Shown here: one piece after another, positions 1 to 7,104 of the stretch
How positions within the stretch are numbered: position 1 is the stretch's first letter
Layout of the letters: each line of letters opens with the position of its first letter
From: CAYWKS01 sp964458935
Lineage (GTDB): Bacteria; Planctomycetota; Phycisphaerae; Phycisphaerales; Zrk34
Direction of reading: 5' to 3'
NCBI GenBank assembly: GCA_964458935.1
Contig: CAYWKS010000039.1
Span: forward strand, 1 to 25,120
Length of the DNA: 25,120 nt
Notes under the pieces: generated by a model
What the model saw: the letters and a program-made list of their open reading frames with translations, nothing else
Told to the model about the DNA's origin: nothing
Database searches by the model: none
Position numbers and translations under genes: made by a program

Positions 1-8
1 CTTCCTAC

Positions 9-30
9 AAAAAAACCGCCCACACGGCGG
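9..30 (-). terminator. Rho-independent terminator, probably the displaced tRNA-Glu terminator
   Basis: Read on the minus strand, a CCGCC/GGCGG stem with a 5-nt loop is followed by seven T residues. It lies just outside the left att core, where the DNA that originally followed the 3' end of tRNA-Glu should be. The inference is that it ended the tRNA transcript before the element inserted and is now about 13.5 kb from that gene. Confidence 0.75.
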
Positions 31-38
31 TCGGCGGC

Positions 39-62
39 AAGTACCCCCTAGGGGACTCGAAC
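39..62. other. Left attachment site (att core copy)
   Basis: Positions 39-55 match 13576-13592 exactly. The match then continues as TCGAAC after one mismatch (C56 against G13593). The core contains the palindrome CCCCTAGGGG, which is the tRNA T-arm/acceptor junction. The first difference to the right of the core shows that DNA from about 56 onward belongs to the element. Confidence 0.85.
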
Positions 63-253
63 ACCCCCCGCAAACCCCGGAGAAGACCGCCGATCCGCAA
101 CCGGGCGGCGCAGAATCCGGCGCACTGCCGACCTTATCCCCAAAGACCGACCCCGAACTGTTCGCCCTGATCGACGCATGGGCCGACCTGCCCGAACCCG
201 TCCGCCGGGGCATCCTGGCGATGGTCGAAGCGGCCAAGGGGGAGGGGCCATGA
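41..253 (+). CDS. Stranded C-terminal tail of the integrase gene (partial)
   Basis: The frame that enters from the att core (GTA at 41-43, matching the integrase codon GTA at 13578-13580) stays open for 70 codons to TGA at 251-253. The tail ends in an acidic, Leu-rich segment followed by LPEPVRRGILAMVEAAK. From memory, this kind of ending occurs in full-length planctomycete integrases. It has no start codon here because its 5' part lies at 12324-13577, at the other end of the element. In the excised circle the two would rejoin and give an integrase of 418 + 70 = 488 residues. The frame agreement, the open frame and the family-like ending are seen directly or recalled. That the tail is used in the circle is inference. 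Confidence 0.75.
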   Translation, partial: VPPRGLEHPPQTPEKTADPQPGGAESGALPTLSPKTDPELFALIDAWADLPEPVRRGILAMVEAAKGEGP

Positions 254-579
254 AATCCCTGCCGCCTACATCCCGCAGACCGTGGCCCCAGCGTCGCGGA
301 CATTCTCACGGGTTTCCGCGCTTTCCCGTCCGTTCCCGCTTCGTCCCGCTGACACTGACAGAACCGACACAACCCCGCGCCATCGCACGCAACCCCCAGT
401 CGGCCAACGCCGGCCGTGGGTTGTGTCAGACGGCCAGCGTATCCCGCACGCGGCCCGACCCCCTGCGGGTCCTTCCCGGCGATCGTTCTTCCCGATGCCG
501 CTGGGAACAGTCGCGGACCCCGATTGAGTTTGTTTCTGGCGCGGCGACCGCGCCACTTCTCCGAAAGGCAACGCAATGA
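250..579 (+). CDS. Possible small basic protein, 109 aa, unknown function
   Basis: The ATG at 250 overlaps the integrase-tail TGA as ATGA (250-253). A very strong GGGGGAGGGG ribosome-binding stretch lies just upstream. The stop TGA at 577-579 overlaps the next start in the same way (ATGA, 576-579). The product is rich in Arg, Pro and Ser with no recognisable domain, so composition alone argues for caution. The chain of overlaps is the main support. In the integrated state its translational coupling partner, the integrase, is at the far end, so it may be expressed mainly from the circle. It also overlaps the dispersed repeat at 349-378. It could equally be non-coding DNA with a chance open frame. 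Confidence 0.35.
   Translation: MKSLPPTSRRPWPQRRGHSHGFPRFPVRSRFVPLTLTEPTQPRAIARNPQSANAGRGLCQTASVSRTRPDPLRVLPGDRSSRCRWEQSRTPIEFVSGAATAPLLRKATQ
349..428. repeat. Cluster of TGACACAACC-type repeats (left cluster)
   Basis: Positions 349-368 are a 19/20 inverted match to 11682-11701. GACACAACCC at 366-375 forms a perfect 10-bp inverted repeat with GGGTTGTGTC at 418-427. Similar sequences occur at 9900-9930 and 11621-11701. Arm-type integrase sites, replication iterons or a repressor operator are all possible. Confidence 0.5.
537..555 (+). promoter_or_regulatory. Perfect 8-bp hairpin upstream of the 576 gene
   Basis: TGGCGCGG and CCGCGCCA flank a 3-nt loop (CGA), 20 nt before the ATG at 576. No T run follows, so an operator or a structure affecting translation is more likely than a terminator. 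Function is not shown. Confidence 0.35.
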
Positions 580-899
580 GCATCGAAACGAAGACCGTGG
601 ACGTGGAAGATTCGCCCCGTTGGCAACGGCTGATGGACTGGCTGGCCGACAGCTACGGCGGTCGGCTGGTGCAGATTCGCCGGGCAGGCGAGCCGGTGGC
701 TTACCTAGCAGGCCCGGAGTTCGCCGGTCTGCTGGCGAAGCTGTCCGAAACCTGGCATGACCGTGAACCGCCGTTCACGCAAGACGCCCTAGACCGCTGG
801 CTTGATGACGTGCTCGCCGGCGTGAACGTGGCCGATTTGGTGTCCGCTGACTCCGAGGCGGACGGCGAACGTCTGGCTTCAACCGTACTTCACAAGTAG
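576..899 (+). CDS. Hypothetical protein, 107 aa, with a Phd/YefM-like stretch
   Basis: It starts at the ATG at 576 after a weak AAGG ribosome-binding site and overlaps the possible upstream gene by ATGA. The segment GRLVQIRRAGEPVAYLAG (residues about 29-46), followed by PEFAGLL, resembles the strand-helix core of Phd/YefM antitoxins (a V.IRR.G.PVA.L pattern). The rest is an acidic helical tail. No toxin gene follows: the next gene, 10 bp away, is HTH-like. The antitoxin reading is therefore only a suggestion. It is small and acidic with no signal or membrane segment. It belongs to the left-end cargo or regulatory block of the element. Confidence 0.65.
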   Translation: MSIETKTVDVEDSPRWQRLMDWLADSYGGRLVQIRRAGEPVAYLAGPEFAGLLAKLSETWHDREPPFTQDALDRWLDDVLAGVNVADLVSADSEADGERLASTVLHK

Positions 900-909
900 G
901 ATAGTAACC

Positions 910-1389
910 ATGCAATGCCGGGATGCTCACTTGCTGAATGATGCCACGAACGACGATGGTTGCGATGCGCGCCCGTCCGGGACATCGGGCTTTGGGTTCG
1001 ATGAAGGCCGACGGGGGGTAGAGGGGGGAACCGTCGATTCTTCCGACTGTGGACAGGCCCGCGCTAATCCGGCCAACGAAAATCCGGTGGACCATCACGC
1101 CGATGCCGGCGAAGCCGCCGACCGGCCAGACCGCTACCACGGCCTGCCGGTGGTGGTCATTCACTACGCTGACGGCACGACTCAGCCGGCACCGTTCCTG
1201 ATGCGGGCCGATGAAGTCGCTGCGTTCTTCCGCCTGCACGAAAGCAAGACCAAGTTTCCCGAGAAGACTATCCAGCGATACCGGCGCATCGGCCTGCGGA
1301 CGGTCCGCGTCGGCCGGCGCGTCTGGTTCCGCCTGGACGACGTGCTGCGGTTCCTGGACGACCAACAGGACCGGCTACGCTGGGCCTGA
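910..1389 (+). CDS. HTH (excisionase/MerR-type) DNA-binding protein, 159 aa
   Basis: The C-terminal ~60 residues (MRADEVAAFF ... KTIQRYRRIGLRTVRVGRR ... RLDDVLRFLDDQ) have the pattern of the HTH_17/excisionase fold: helix, recognition helix, then a beta-hairpin wing ending VRVGRRVWFR. The first ~75 residues are polar, low in complexity and probably disordered. The start could be further downstream, although an AGGAT site precedes ATG 910. It follows the 576 gene by 10 bp, probably in one operon. Its last codons (R-L-R-W-A-stop) lie in the direct repeat that recurs at 6089-6122. A role in excision or in regulating the element is likely from the fold, but the target is unknown. Confidence 0.75.
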   Translation: MQCRDAHLLNDATNDDGCDARPSGTSGFGFDEGRRGVEGGTVDSSDCGQARANPANENPVDHHADAGEAADRPDRYHGLPVVVIHYADGTTQPAPFLMRADEVAAFFRLHESKTKFPEKTIQRYRRIGLRTVRVGRRVWFRLDDVLRFLDDQQDRLRWA

Positions 1390-1403
1390 CAACTCCCGTT
1401 AAC
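1370..1403 (+). repeat. 34-bp direct repeat, copy 1
   Basis: It is 32/34 identical to 6089-6122. It covers the last codons and stop of the HTH gene and about 14 bp beyond. The two copies bracket the restriction-modification locus. Just after the stop is the palindrome CCGTTAACGG (1397-1406), which is altered in copy 2. Confidence 0.8.
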
Positions 1404-1529
1404 GGAGTCCGTATTCGCTTACGCTTGATCGACTGGCTGCATATCCTCACCGCCACGCATCCCCGCTTCGCTTCACCGTTGGCGGGTTCGCGGTTATCCT
1501 GATGCTTCACCACAAGCGAACGGGATGCG

Positions 1530-3592
1530 ATGGCGAAGAAGAAGACCAAGAAGAAGTCATCCGCGAAGGTCGCAACCGCTGGCCCGGACAANNNNNNNNN
1601 NNNNNNNNNNNNNNNNNNNNNNNNNNNNNNNNNNNNNNNNNNNNNNNNNNNNNNNNNNNNNNNNNNNNNNNNNNNNNNNNNNNNNNNNNNNAGAAGAAGA
1701 CCAAGAAGAAGTCATCCGCGAAGGTCGCAACCGCTGGCCCGGACAAAGGCGAACTGATCCCGCCGCCGGCGCTGAATCCTGATGCCGAGGAGCGTAAGGA
1801 CGCGCTGCCGCAGCAGGAAGACTTCTGGAAACCGCCGGTGCGGTTCGGGTCGGTCCCGGTCGAGTCCGAGCCGCTGGGCTGGGATCGGCGGCGGGGGTTC
1901 CGCAAGCTGTTCCCGGCGGTGTACCTGCCGTTTCAGGTGGTCGATCGCGTCAGCTTCGGCCATCCGGAGCTTGAGCCGAACCGCCTGTTCTGGGGCGACA
2001 ACCTGCACGTCATGCGCCAGCTTCCCAGCGAGAGCATCGACCTGATCTACATCGACCCGCCGTTTTTCTCCGGCCGCAACTACAACGTCATCTTCGGCGA
2101 CCAGAACGAGCTGCGATCCTTCACCGACATCTGGGAAGGCGGGATGCCCGGCTACCTGATTTGGCTGAACGCCCGGCTGTACGAAATGAAGCGGTTGCTG
2201 AAGAAGACGGGCAGTATCTACGTTCACTGCGACTGGCACGCAAGCCATTACATTAGGTGCGAGTTGGACAAGCTATTCGGACACGACGGCTTCAGAAACG
2301 AGATCATCTGGCGCTACTCAATTGGTGGGCGGAGCCGCACGACGTTCGGACGAAAGCACGATACCCTGTTCTGGTACTCACGATCCCCCAAGAAGTGGAC
2401 ATTCAATGCCGACGATGTGAGGATGCCATATGAGGCGGACCGAAAGACGCTAGGTGGAATCAAGCGCGTTGACGAGGATGGCCGCCCATATCGGATCGTC
2501 TGGGGTACAGGAAGCAAGAAGCAATACAAGTACTACCTTGATGAAGGCAAGATTCCCGAGTGTGTCTGGGAACTTGAATCCATCAACTCAAACTCACCCG
2601 AGCGGATCGGCTACCCAACGCAGAAGCCCGAGGGATTGCTTGAACGCATCATCCTAGCTGCAACGAACGACAAAGAGGTCGTCGCCGACTTCTTCATCGG
2701 CGGCGGCACTACTGCCGCAGTGGCGCAGCGACTCGGCCGTCGCTGGATCGCGTGCGACCAGTCCCGCGTGGCTGCGGCCCTCACCGCCGACCGCATCACC
2801 CGTCAAGTTGAGGAACAGACCGGCAAGCTGTTCGAGGTCCCAGATTTCACCATCGAACATTGGGGCGTTTACGAGGCTAAGCGGCTGGCCGACATGCCGC
2901 CCGACCATTTCCGAGCGTTCGTCCTGCGATGCTTTGGCGCAACGCCGGAGGAACACCAACAGGGGATTCACGGCATGAAGGGGGCCGTGCCGGTGTGGGT
3001 CGGCGACAGCAACCCACGGCAGGGCGTGACCGCACAGGACGTGCAGGACTTTGCCAACGCGATCCGCAAGACGCTGCGGTACAAGCAGGACAATCTGCGC
3101 GACGGGATCATGCTGGGCTGGGCGTTCCGCAAGGACGCGATGGAAGCGGCCGAGCGGCTGCGCCGGCTGGAACAGACCGACCTGAACTTCATCCGTCTGG
3201 AACAGGTGCGCATCGACTCGCCCCGCTTCCGCGAACACGTCGCGGCCCTGTCCACCGACCATGCCGACTACGAAAACTTCCTGACCTTCGTGCAGCCGCC
3301 GCGCGTCGAGGTCGGCTACAAGCGGCTGAAACCCCGTCACTACCTGTTCGACGTGAGCGAAACCGTGGTGCTCAACTCCGGGGCGAGCATCATCAACGTG
3401 CAATGGGACTTCGACTACGGCAAGCGGTTTTCCAGTACGCCTGGGTATTCGTTCGTGCGCGGCAAGAAGGGCGACCCGGTGTTGCAGGTGGAATACGAGT
3501 TCGCCGCCCCCGGAAGTTATACAGTCGCGTGCAAGGTGCAGGATGACATGGGCGGGGAAGGCATCTGGTCCGGCGAGATTGAGGTGAAGTAG
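1530..3592 (+). CDS. Type III-like DNA methyltransferase (Mod), beta-class, 635 aa after closing the gap
   Basis: It transfers methyl from S-adenosylmethionine to a DNA base, probably N6 of adenine, within a specific site. The motif order is beta-class: IYIDPPFFSG (motif IV, DPPF) comes before PTQKPEGLLERII and DFFIGGGTTAAVAQ (motif I). The segment between them (about 2240-2590) should be the target-recognition domain. The start is ATG 1530, giving a Lys-rich tail MAKKKTKKKSS. The 100 Ns plus a 55-bp duplicated flank (1537-1591 and 1692-1746) break the frame. Removing 155 nt restores one frame of 636 codons. The last ~75 residues (WDFDYG ... APGSYTVACKVQDD ... EIEVK) look like a PKD-type beta-sandwich, unusual for a Mod subunit. 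The helicase gene follows after 4 bp, so both are surely co-expressed. Confidence 0.9.
1592..1691. other. Assembly gap (100 N), probably spurious
   Basis: Positions 1537-1591 are identical over 55 bp to 1692-1746 on the other side of the Ns. This is the signature of two contigs that overlap by one k-mer and were scaffolded without merging. Collapsing the overlap rejoins the methyltransferase frame from ATG 1530. Confidence 0.9.
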
Positions 3593-3596
3593 CGGC

Positions 3597-5618
3597 ATGT
3601 TCAACCAGTTCGCCAAGCACGAAGACGCCTTCCGCGACTGGCGGCGGGACGGGATGCCCGGCCTGAAGCCGGAGTCCTACGACTACGTCGAGTTTCTGAC
3701 ATCGGAAGACGACGACCAGATGCCCCGTGACGGGACGCTGTGGCCGCATCAGTGGGAATCATTCCTGCGCGTGGTGTACGCCCATGAAATCCTGGGCAAG
3801 ACGGAAATCGGGGCGGACGGCCTGCTGCTGAACATCGTGACCGGCGGCGGCAAGACGGCGGTGATTGCGGCGCTGATCGCCTGGCTGCGCATCGCGCACA
3901 ACGTGCAGAAGTTCGTCCTGCTATGCCCGAACCTGATCGTCCGCGACCGCTTGCAGGACGACTTCGAGGGCGGCAAGGTGTTCAAGGACCGCGACCTGCT
4001 GCCAGAGTCGGCGATTTCATCGGGGCTGGGCAACTTCGATCTGACGACGCTGGGCAGCGGCAAGGAGGGTGGGTGGTCGGGACTGTTCAGCGCCAGCGTG
4101 ATTCTTGGCAATATCCACCAGTTCTATCGGAGCAACAAGAGCGGGCAAAGCAATCTGTCGGCCCTGATGAACGGGCCTGACTTCGCGGTGTTCAACGATG
4201 AAGCCCACAACTCATCGGCCCCCGAATACGACGCTGCGCTACGGAAGATGCGGGAAAAGGTGGTCTGCCGCGTGGATACCACCGCGACGCCCGATCGGGC
4301 TGATGGCAAGACGCCTGACAGCGAAATGATCTACGAATACAGTGTGAACGATGCGCTGAATGACGGGATCATCGCCACGCCGGTGGTGTATCAGCCGGAC
4401 ATCAAGACGGTGCAATTGACGTACACCGACGCGCAGACGGGAGAGAAGCGGAAGGTCGAGGAAATCGACTGGGACGAAGTGGATCGCCTGGGCCTGAGCG
4501 CGACGCAGTGGGTGACGGATGATGAACCGATGCGCCAGCAGATGGCGATTGCGTTGCGGCGTCTGGAAGAACAGGAACGCCGGGCGAAGGGGCGCTATCA
4601 ACCCATTCTATTCATCGTGGCGGTGTGCAAGGCGGACGGTGAGAAGGCGGCGCAGACCCTGAACAACTACTTCAAGGTCAAGACGCTGCTGGTCACCGAA
4701 GACAGCGAGGAAGCCGACCGCAAGAAGGCACAGGAACTTGGCCGGCAGAGCAAATCAGGTAAGCCGTACAAGGCGGTGGTCAGTGTTCTGATGCTCCGCG
4801 AGGGTTGGGACGTGCCGGAAGTGGGCGTGATTCTGCTGCTGCGGAAGTTCAGTTCCCGCGTGTACGGTCAGCAGGTGGTCGGGCGCGGCCTGCGGCGCGT
4901 TCGCGTCAAGGGCGTGGAGCCAGACGAGCCGCAGATATGCGCCGTGGTGGACCATCCGAAGCTGGACCATCAATGGCTGTGGGACATCTTCAACGCGCGC
5001 AAGCGGGAAGGTGTCCTGCTGGATGACTTGTTCGACGAAGGGGAGGACCTGCCGCCGCCGCCGCCGAAGCAAGAGTTCGCCAACCCTGATTTGGTCATCG
5101 ACGTGCCGCCAGCCGATCCGTCGATTGTGGACGATGGCGAGTTCGACGTAGGCGACATCGCCCCGCCGCCGCAGCCCGTCGAGAATTGGCAGGAAGCGTT
5201 GGCCGCGATCGAGTATGACCCAACGGTGCTTGAAATCACGAAGATCGGCATCGCTGGCGTGACCGGGCAGGAACTTGGCGGCAAGGGCTGGAAGACGGTT
5301 CATTCGGCCCCGAACCCATCCGAGCCGGACGAATCTGGCGTCATAGTGAGCGATGCGGCGATCCGCGATGCTGTGAAGATGGCGATGCTGGACCTAGCCG
5401 AAGAACTGACCGTGGAGGCCGGCTACGCGGCTGGGTTCAAGGATCGCGTTTACAGCGCCATCGTCCAGCATGTCCGAGTGAAGTTCCTAAACGGCAATTC
5501 GCTGGGCCTGGCCGAACGTGCCGAAGTCGATTTCGCATGGAAGATGCTGCGGCAGGTGAAGGAAAAGGTCGGGGCTGTACCGGGTCTTGTCGCGGGGGTG
5601 ATCGAATATGGCGATTAG
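3597..5618 (+). CDS. Type III Res-like superfamily 2 helicase/ATPase without its nuclease domain, 673 aa
   Basis: This is the ATP-driven translocase of the restriction-modification locus. Visible motifs are Walker A TGGGKT (K86, T87), the Walker B variant NDEAH (D201-H204), TTATPD (motif III), LMLREGWDVPEV (motif V) and QQVVGRGLRR (Q425-R434, motif VI). After the helicase core there is a Pro-rich linker (DLPPPPPK) and a helical C-terminal region of about 200 residues with no PD-(D/E)xK motif. Type III Res subunits usually carry the nuclease at this end and are longer, near 900-1000 residues. Here the nuclease is the next gene, whose ATG lies 11 bp inside this one. It begins with GGCATG at 3595-3599, immediately after mod. 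Confidence 0.9.
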   Translation: MFNQFAKHEDAFRDWRRDGMPGLKPESYDYVEFLTSEDDDQMPRDGTLWPHQWESFLRVVYAHEILGKTEIGADGLLLNIVTGGGKTAVIAALIAWLRIAHNVQKFVLLCPNLIVRDRLQDDFEGGKVFKDRDLLPESAISSGLGNFDLTTLGSGKEGGWSGLFSASVILGNIHQFYRSNKSGQSNLSALMNGPDFAVFNDEAHNSSAPEYDAALRKMREKVVCRVDTTATPDRADGKTPDSEMIYEYSVNDALNDGIIATPVVYQPDIKTVQLTYTDAQTGEKRKVEEIDWDEVDRLGLSATQWVTDDEPMRQQMAIALRRLEEQERRAKGRYQPILFIVAVCKADGEKAAQTLNNYFKVKTLLVTEDSEEADRKKAQELGRQSKSGKPYKAVVSVLMLREGWDVPEVGVILLLRKFSSRVYGQQVVGRGLRRVRVKGVEPDEPQICAVVDHPKLDHQWLWDIFNARKREGVLLDDLFDEGEDLPPPPPKQEFANPDLVIDVPPADPSIVDDGEFDVGDIAPPPQPVENWQEALAAIEYDPTVLEITKIGIAGVTGQELGGKGWKTVHSAPNPSEPDESGVIVSDAAIRDAVKMAMLDLAEELTVEAGYAAGFKDRVYSAIVQHVRVKFLNGNSLGLAERAEVDFAWKMLRQVKEKVGAVPGLVAGVIEYGD

Positions 5619-5958
5619 CAAACGCGGCGATTTCTGGAATCCGAAAAAGAGTCCCTGGAACTTCGAGAAGTTCGACAGCGATCTTGAGCGCAAGATGATG
5701 GTAAAGCTGGAAGCTGATCCCTTCGTGACGAAGTGGATGAAGCGACACGGTATCACCATCCCTTGGATAGACGGGCAGAAGCATCAGCGCCGGTACGTCC
5801 CCGATTTCTTCGTGGAGTACGAAGACGGGGAGAAGAAGATTATCGAAGTCAAGGACCCGAGCCGGATCGACTCTGATGACGTGCAACGTAAGCGGAAGGC
5901 GGCAGAAATCTGGTGCAAGCAGCGGGGCATGGAATACGTCATGGCGACGATTGGGTAG
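5608..5958 (+). CDS. Stand-alone PD-(D/E)xK endonuclease, 116 aa, partner of the Res-like helicase
   Basis: The catalytic signature is complete: E27 (SDLERK), D66 (YVPDFFVEY), E80 and K82 (IIEVK). The fold resembles TnsA-N or restriction-enzyme nucleases and the phage/transposon endonucleases with the same PDF...EVK spacing. The start codon overlaps the end of the helicase gene (ATG at 5608, helicase stop 5616-5618), so translation is probably coupled and the two products equimolar. The best reading is that this is the cleavage module normally fused to type III Res, encoded separately. It has no DNA-binding domain of its own, so it should depend on the Mod-Res complex for its target. That dependence is inference. 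Confidence 0.85.
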   Translation: MAISKRGDFWNPKKSPWNFEKFDSDLERKMMVKLEADPFVTKWMKRHGITIPWIDGQKHQRRYVPDFFVEYEDGEKKIIEVKDPSRIDSDDVQRKRKAAEIWCKQRGMEYVMATIG

Positions 5959-6066
5959 CCCGAATGACTGACGCCCCCGGAAATCCGCGCGTCCAGCATG
6001 GCGAACCGCCGCTGACCTGGCTTTGGGATCTTTACCCCCCGCCGATGGCGCAAGGGGCAGGGCTCG

Positions 6067-6085
6067 GTGCTCACCAAGTGAGCAC
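6067..6085. promoter_or_regulatory. Perfect 8-bp inverted repeat downstream of the restriction locus
   Basis: GTGCTCAC and GTGAGCAC are separated by CAA. There is no following T run. It lies between the nuclease gene and copy 2 of the 34-bp repeat. It could be an operator for the lipoprotein gene at 6138 or a weak terminator after the nuclease gene. Confidence 0.4.
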
Positions 6086-6088
6086 GGA

Positions 6089-6122
6089 ACCGGCTACGGT
6101 GGGCCTGACAACTCCCGTTGAC
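6089..6122 (+). repeat. 34-bp direct repeat, copy 2
   Basis: It matches 1370-1403 at 32 of 34 positions. It still carries the R-L-R-W-A-stop codons of the HTH gene, although no HTH gene precedes it here. It is therefore a duplicated gene end and marks the right border of the restriction-modification cassette. Confidence 0.8.
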
Positions 6123-6137
6123 CGAAAGGGGGCGGCG

Positions 6138-6845
6138 ATGAGCCGAAAACAGATTTGGGCACAAACACTGCTCTGCCTGCTGGTGTTCGCAAGTGTTCTG
6201 TTGCCGGGATGCGACGATGACGCAGATACCGACGCATTACGTGATCGACTTCGAGAGGTCGAAGCGGAGAATCGGCGACTCCGAGAAAACGTAGAGCGCC
6301 CGGCTGACCAGAGCCAGCCGCCGGACCAACAGGTAGAAGAACCATCCCCACCGACGCCTGATTACGGCGTTGCCATTCCTCCGGATTTCAAGGTCGATAT
6401 ACCACTTTGGAACCGGACCAAGGAGCGACTATCCATCCTCTCGCCTGCCGAGAAGAAATGCTTGTTCGTGTTCACCTTGGCAAAGTGCAACGAGAACAAT
6501 GAGCGGCTGGAAGAAGATCAACTGAAGATCGCATCTGTTCAGCGGCTCTTGCTTGCGGATTTGGCATTGGTGGCCGACTGGCCCCAGATGGCGCAGAATT
6601 GTCATGCGGAGGCGAACGCATACACAGCAATCGTTCGGGGTGAAGCCGCCGAAGATGGCGTTCGGCAGAAGATTCTTTCAGACCTAGACAGGTTGATGGC
6701 GGATCGTGTGAAAATGGCGGCGCTAGAAGTGAGCGAGGCCGAACTGGATGCAACCTATGGGAAGCATCAAGCACTATTCGACCAGACCGCAATCGAAACG
6801 GCCAGCATGGCGAAGATTCTGGTGTGGGGTCGGAAGGCAAAATGA
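6138..6845 (+). CDS. Putative lipoprotein of unknown function, 235 aa
   Basis: The N-terminus is a lipoprotein signal: MSRKQ, a hydrophobic stretch LLCLLVFASV, then lipobox LLPGC with the acylated Cys near residue 25 and Asp residues after it. A short coiled coil follows (ALRDRLREVEAENRRLRENV), then a Pro/Gln-rich linker and a helical domain of about 150 residues that I do not recognise. ATG 6138 is preferred because AAAGGGGGC precedes it and the signal peptide starts there. The frame is open back to an ATG at 5964, but that extension would bury the signal. Base composition looks less GC-rich than its neighbours, suggesting recent acquisition. It sits just outside the duplicated repeat that ends the restriction cassette. 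Confidence 0.75.
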   Translation: MSRKQIWAQTLLCLLVFASVLLPGCDDDADTDALRDRLREVEAENRRLRENVERPADQSQPPDQQVEEPSPPTPDYGVAIPPDFKVDIPLWNRTKERLSILSPAEKKCLFVFTLAKCNENNERLEEDQLKIASVQRLLLADLALVADWPQMAQNCHAEANAYTAIVRGEAAEDGVRQKILSDLDRLMADRVKMAALEVSEAELDATYGKHQALFDQTAIETASMAKILVWGRKAK

Positions 6846-7104
6846 AAAAGGCAGGTACGTGGGGTCGCGCGCGTGTGCGTGGAACATTCTGACCGGTGCC
6901 TGTGCCGGCGTCGGGAAACCAACTGAAATCGCTTCCTCTTCATATACGGCGCATCGTAAACTGGATTGGAGACTGGGCCGACTGATCGCGGCTTGGTCGA
7001 TTCATGGGCATCCGGCTGATCCCCGGATGAATGACCGAGGCGGCGACGCCCCTTCCACCTGCCGGGTTGTCCCGCCCCGGTCGGCCCATCAAAGGCAGGT
7101 GAAT
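6846..7104. other. Gene-free stretch with a short direct repeat
   Basis: No convincing gene is seen. AAAGGCAGGT occurs at 6847-6856, just after the lipoprotein stop, and again at 7091-7100, where it is the ribosome-binding site of the next gene. A 7-bp inverted repeat (CATCCGG/CCGGATG) lies at about 7009-7030. No clear promoter was found. Confidence 0.4.

Noticed and set aside
775..1365. Minus-strand open frame of 196 codons opposite the HTH gene
   Set aside because: It has no start signal, and the + strand frame shows a clear HTH domain and operon spacing.
576..1389. Toxin-antitoxin pair formed by the 576 and 910 genes
   Set aside because: The 576 product has only a weak Phd/YefM-like stretch, and the 910 product is an HTH protein with no toxin features.
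1502..1591. Methyltransferase start at 1502 running through the N gap
   Set aside because: The frame is produced by the arbitrary 100 Ns. The duplicated flanks and ATG 1530 give a consistent frame after collapse.
1537..1746. Genuine tandem repeat in the methyltransferase gene
   Set aside because: The two 55-bp copies are identical and separated only by a standard 100-N gap, which fits an unmerged contig overlap better.
5913..6137. Extended start for the lipoprotein gene (5913 or 5964)
   Set aside because: The extension has no ribosome-binding site, covers the duplicated repeat and would place the lipoprotein signal inside the protein.
6748..7104. Upstream extension of the 456-residue protein
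   Set aside because: It overlaps the end of the lipoprotein gene and has no start with a ribosome-binding site. ATG 7105 follows AGGTGA.
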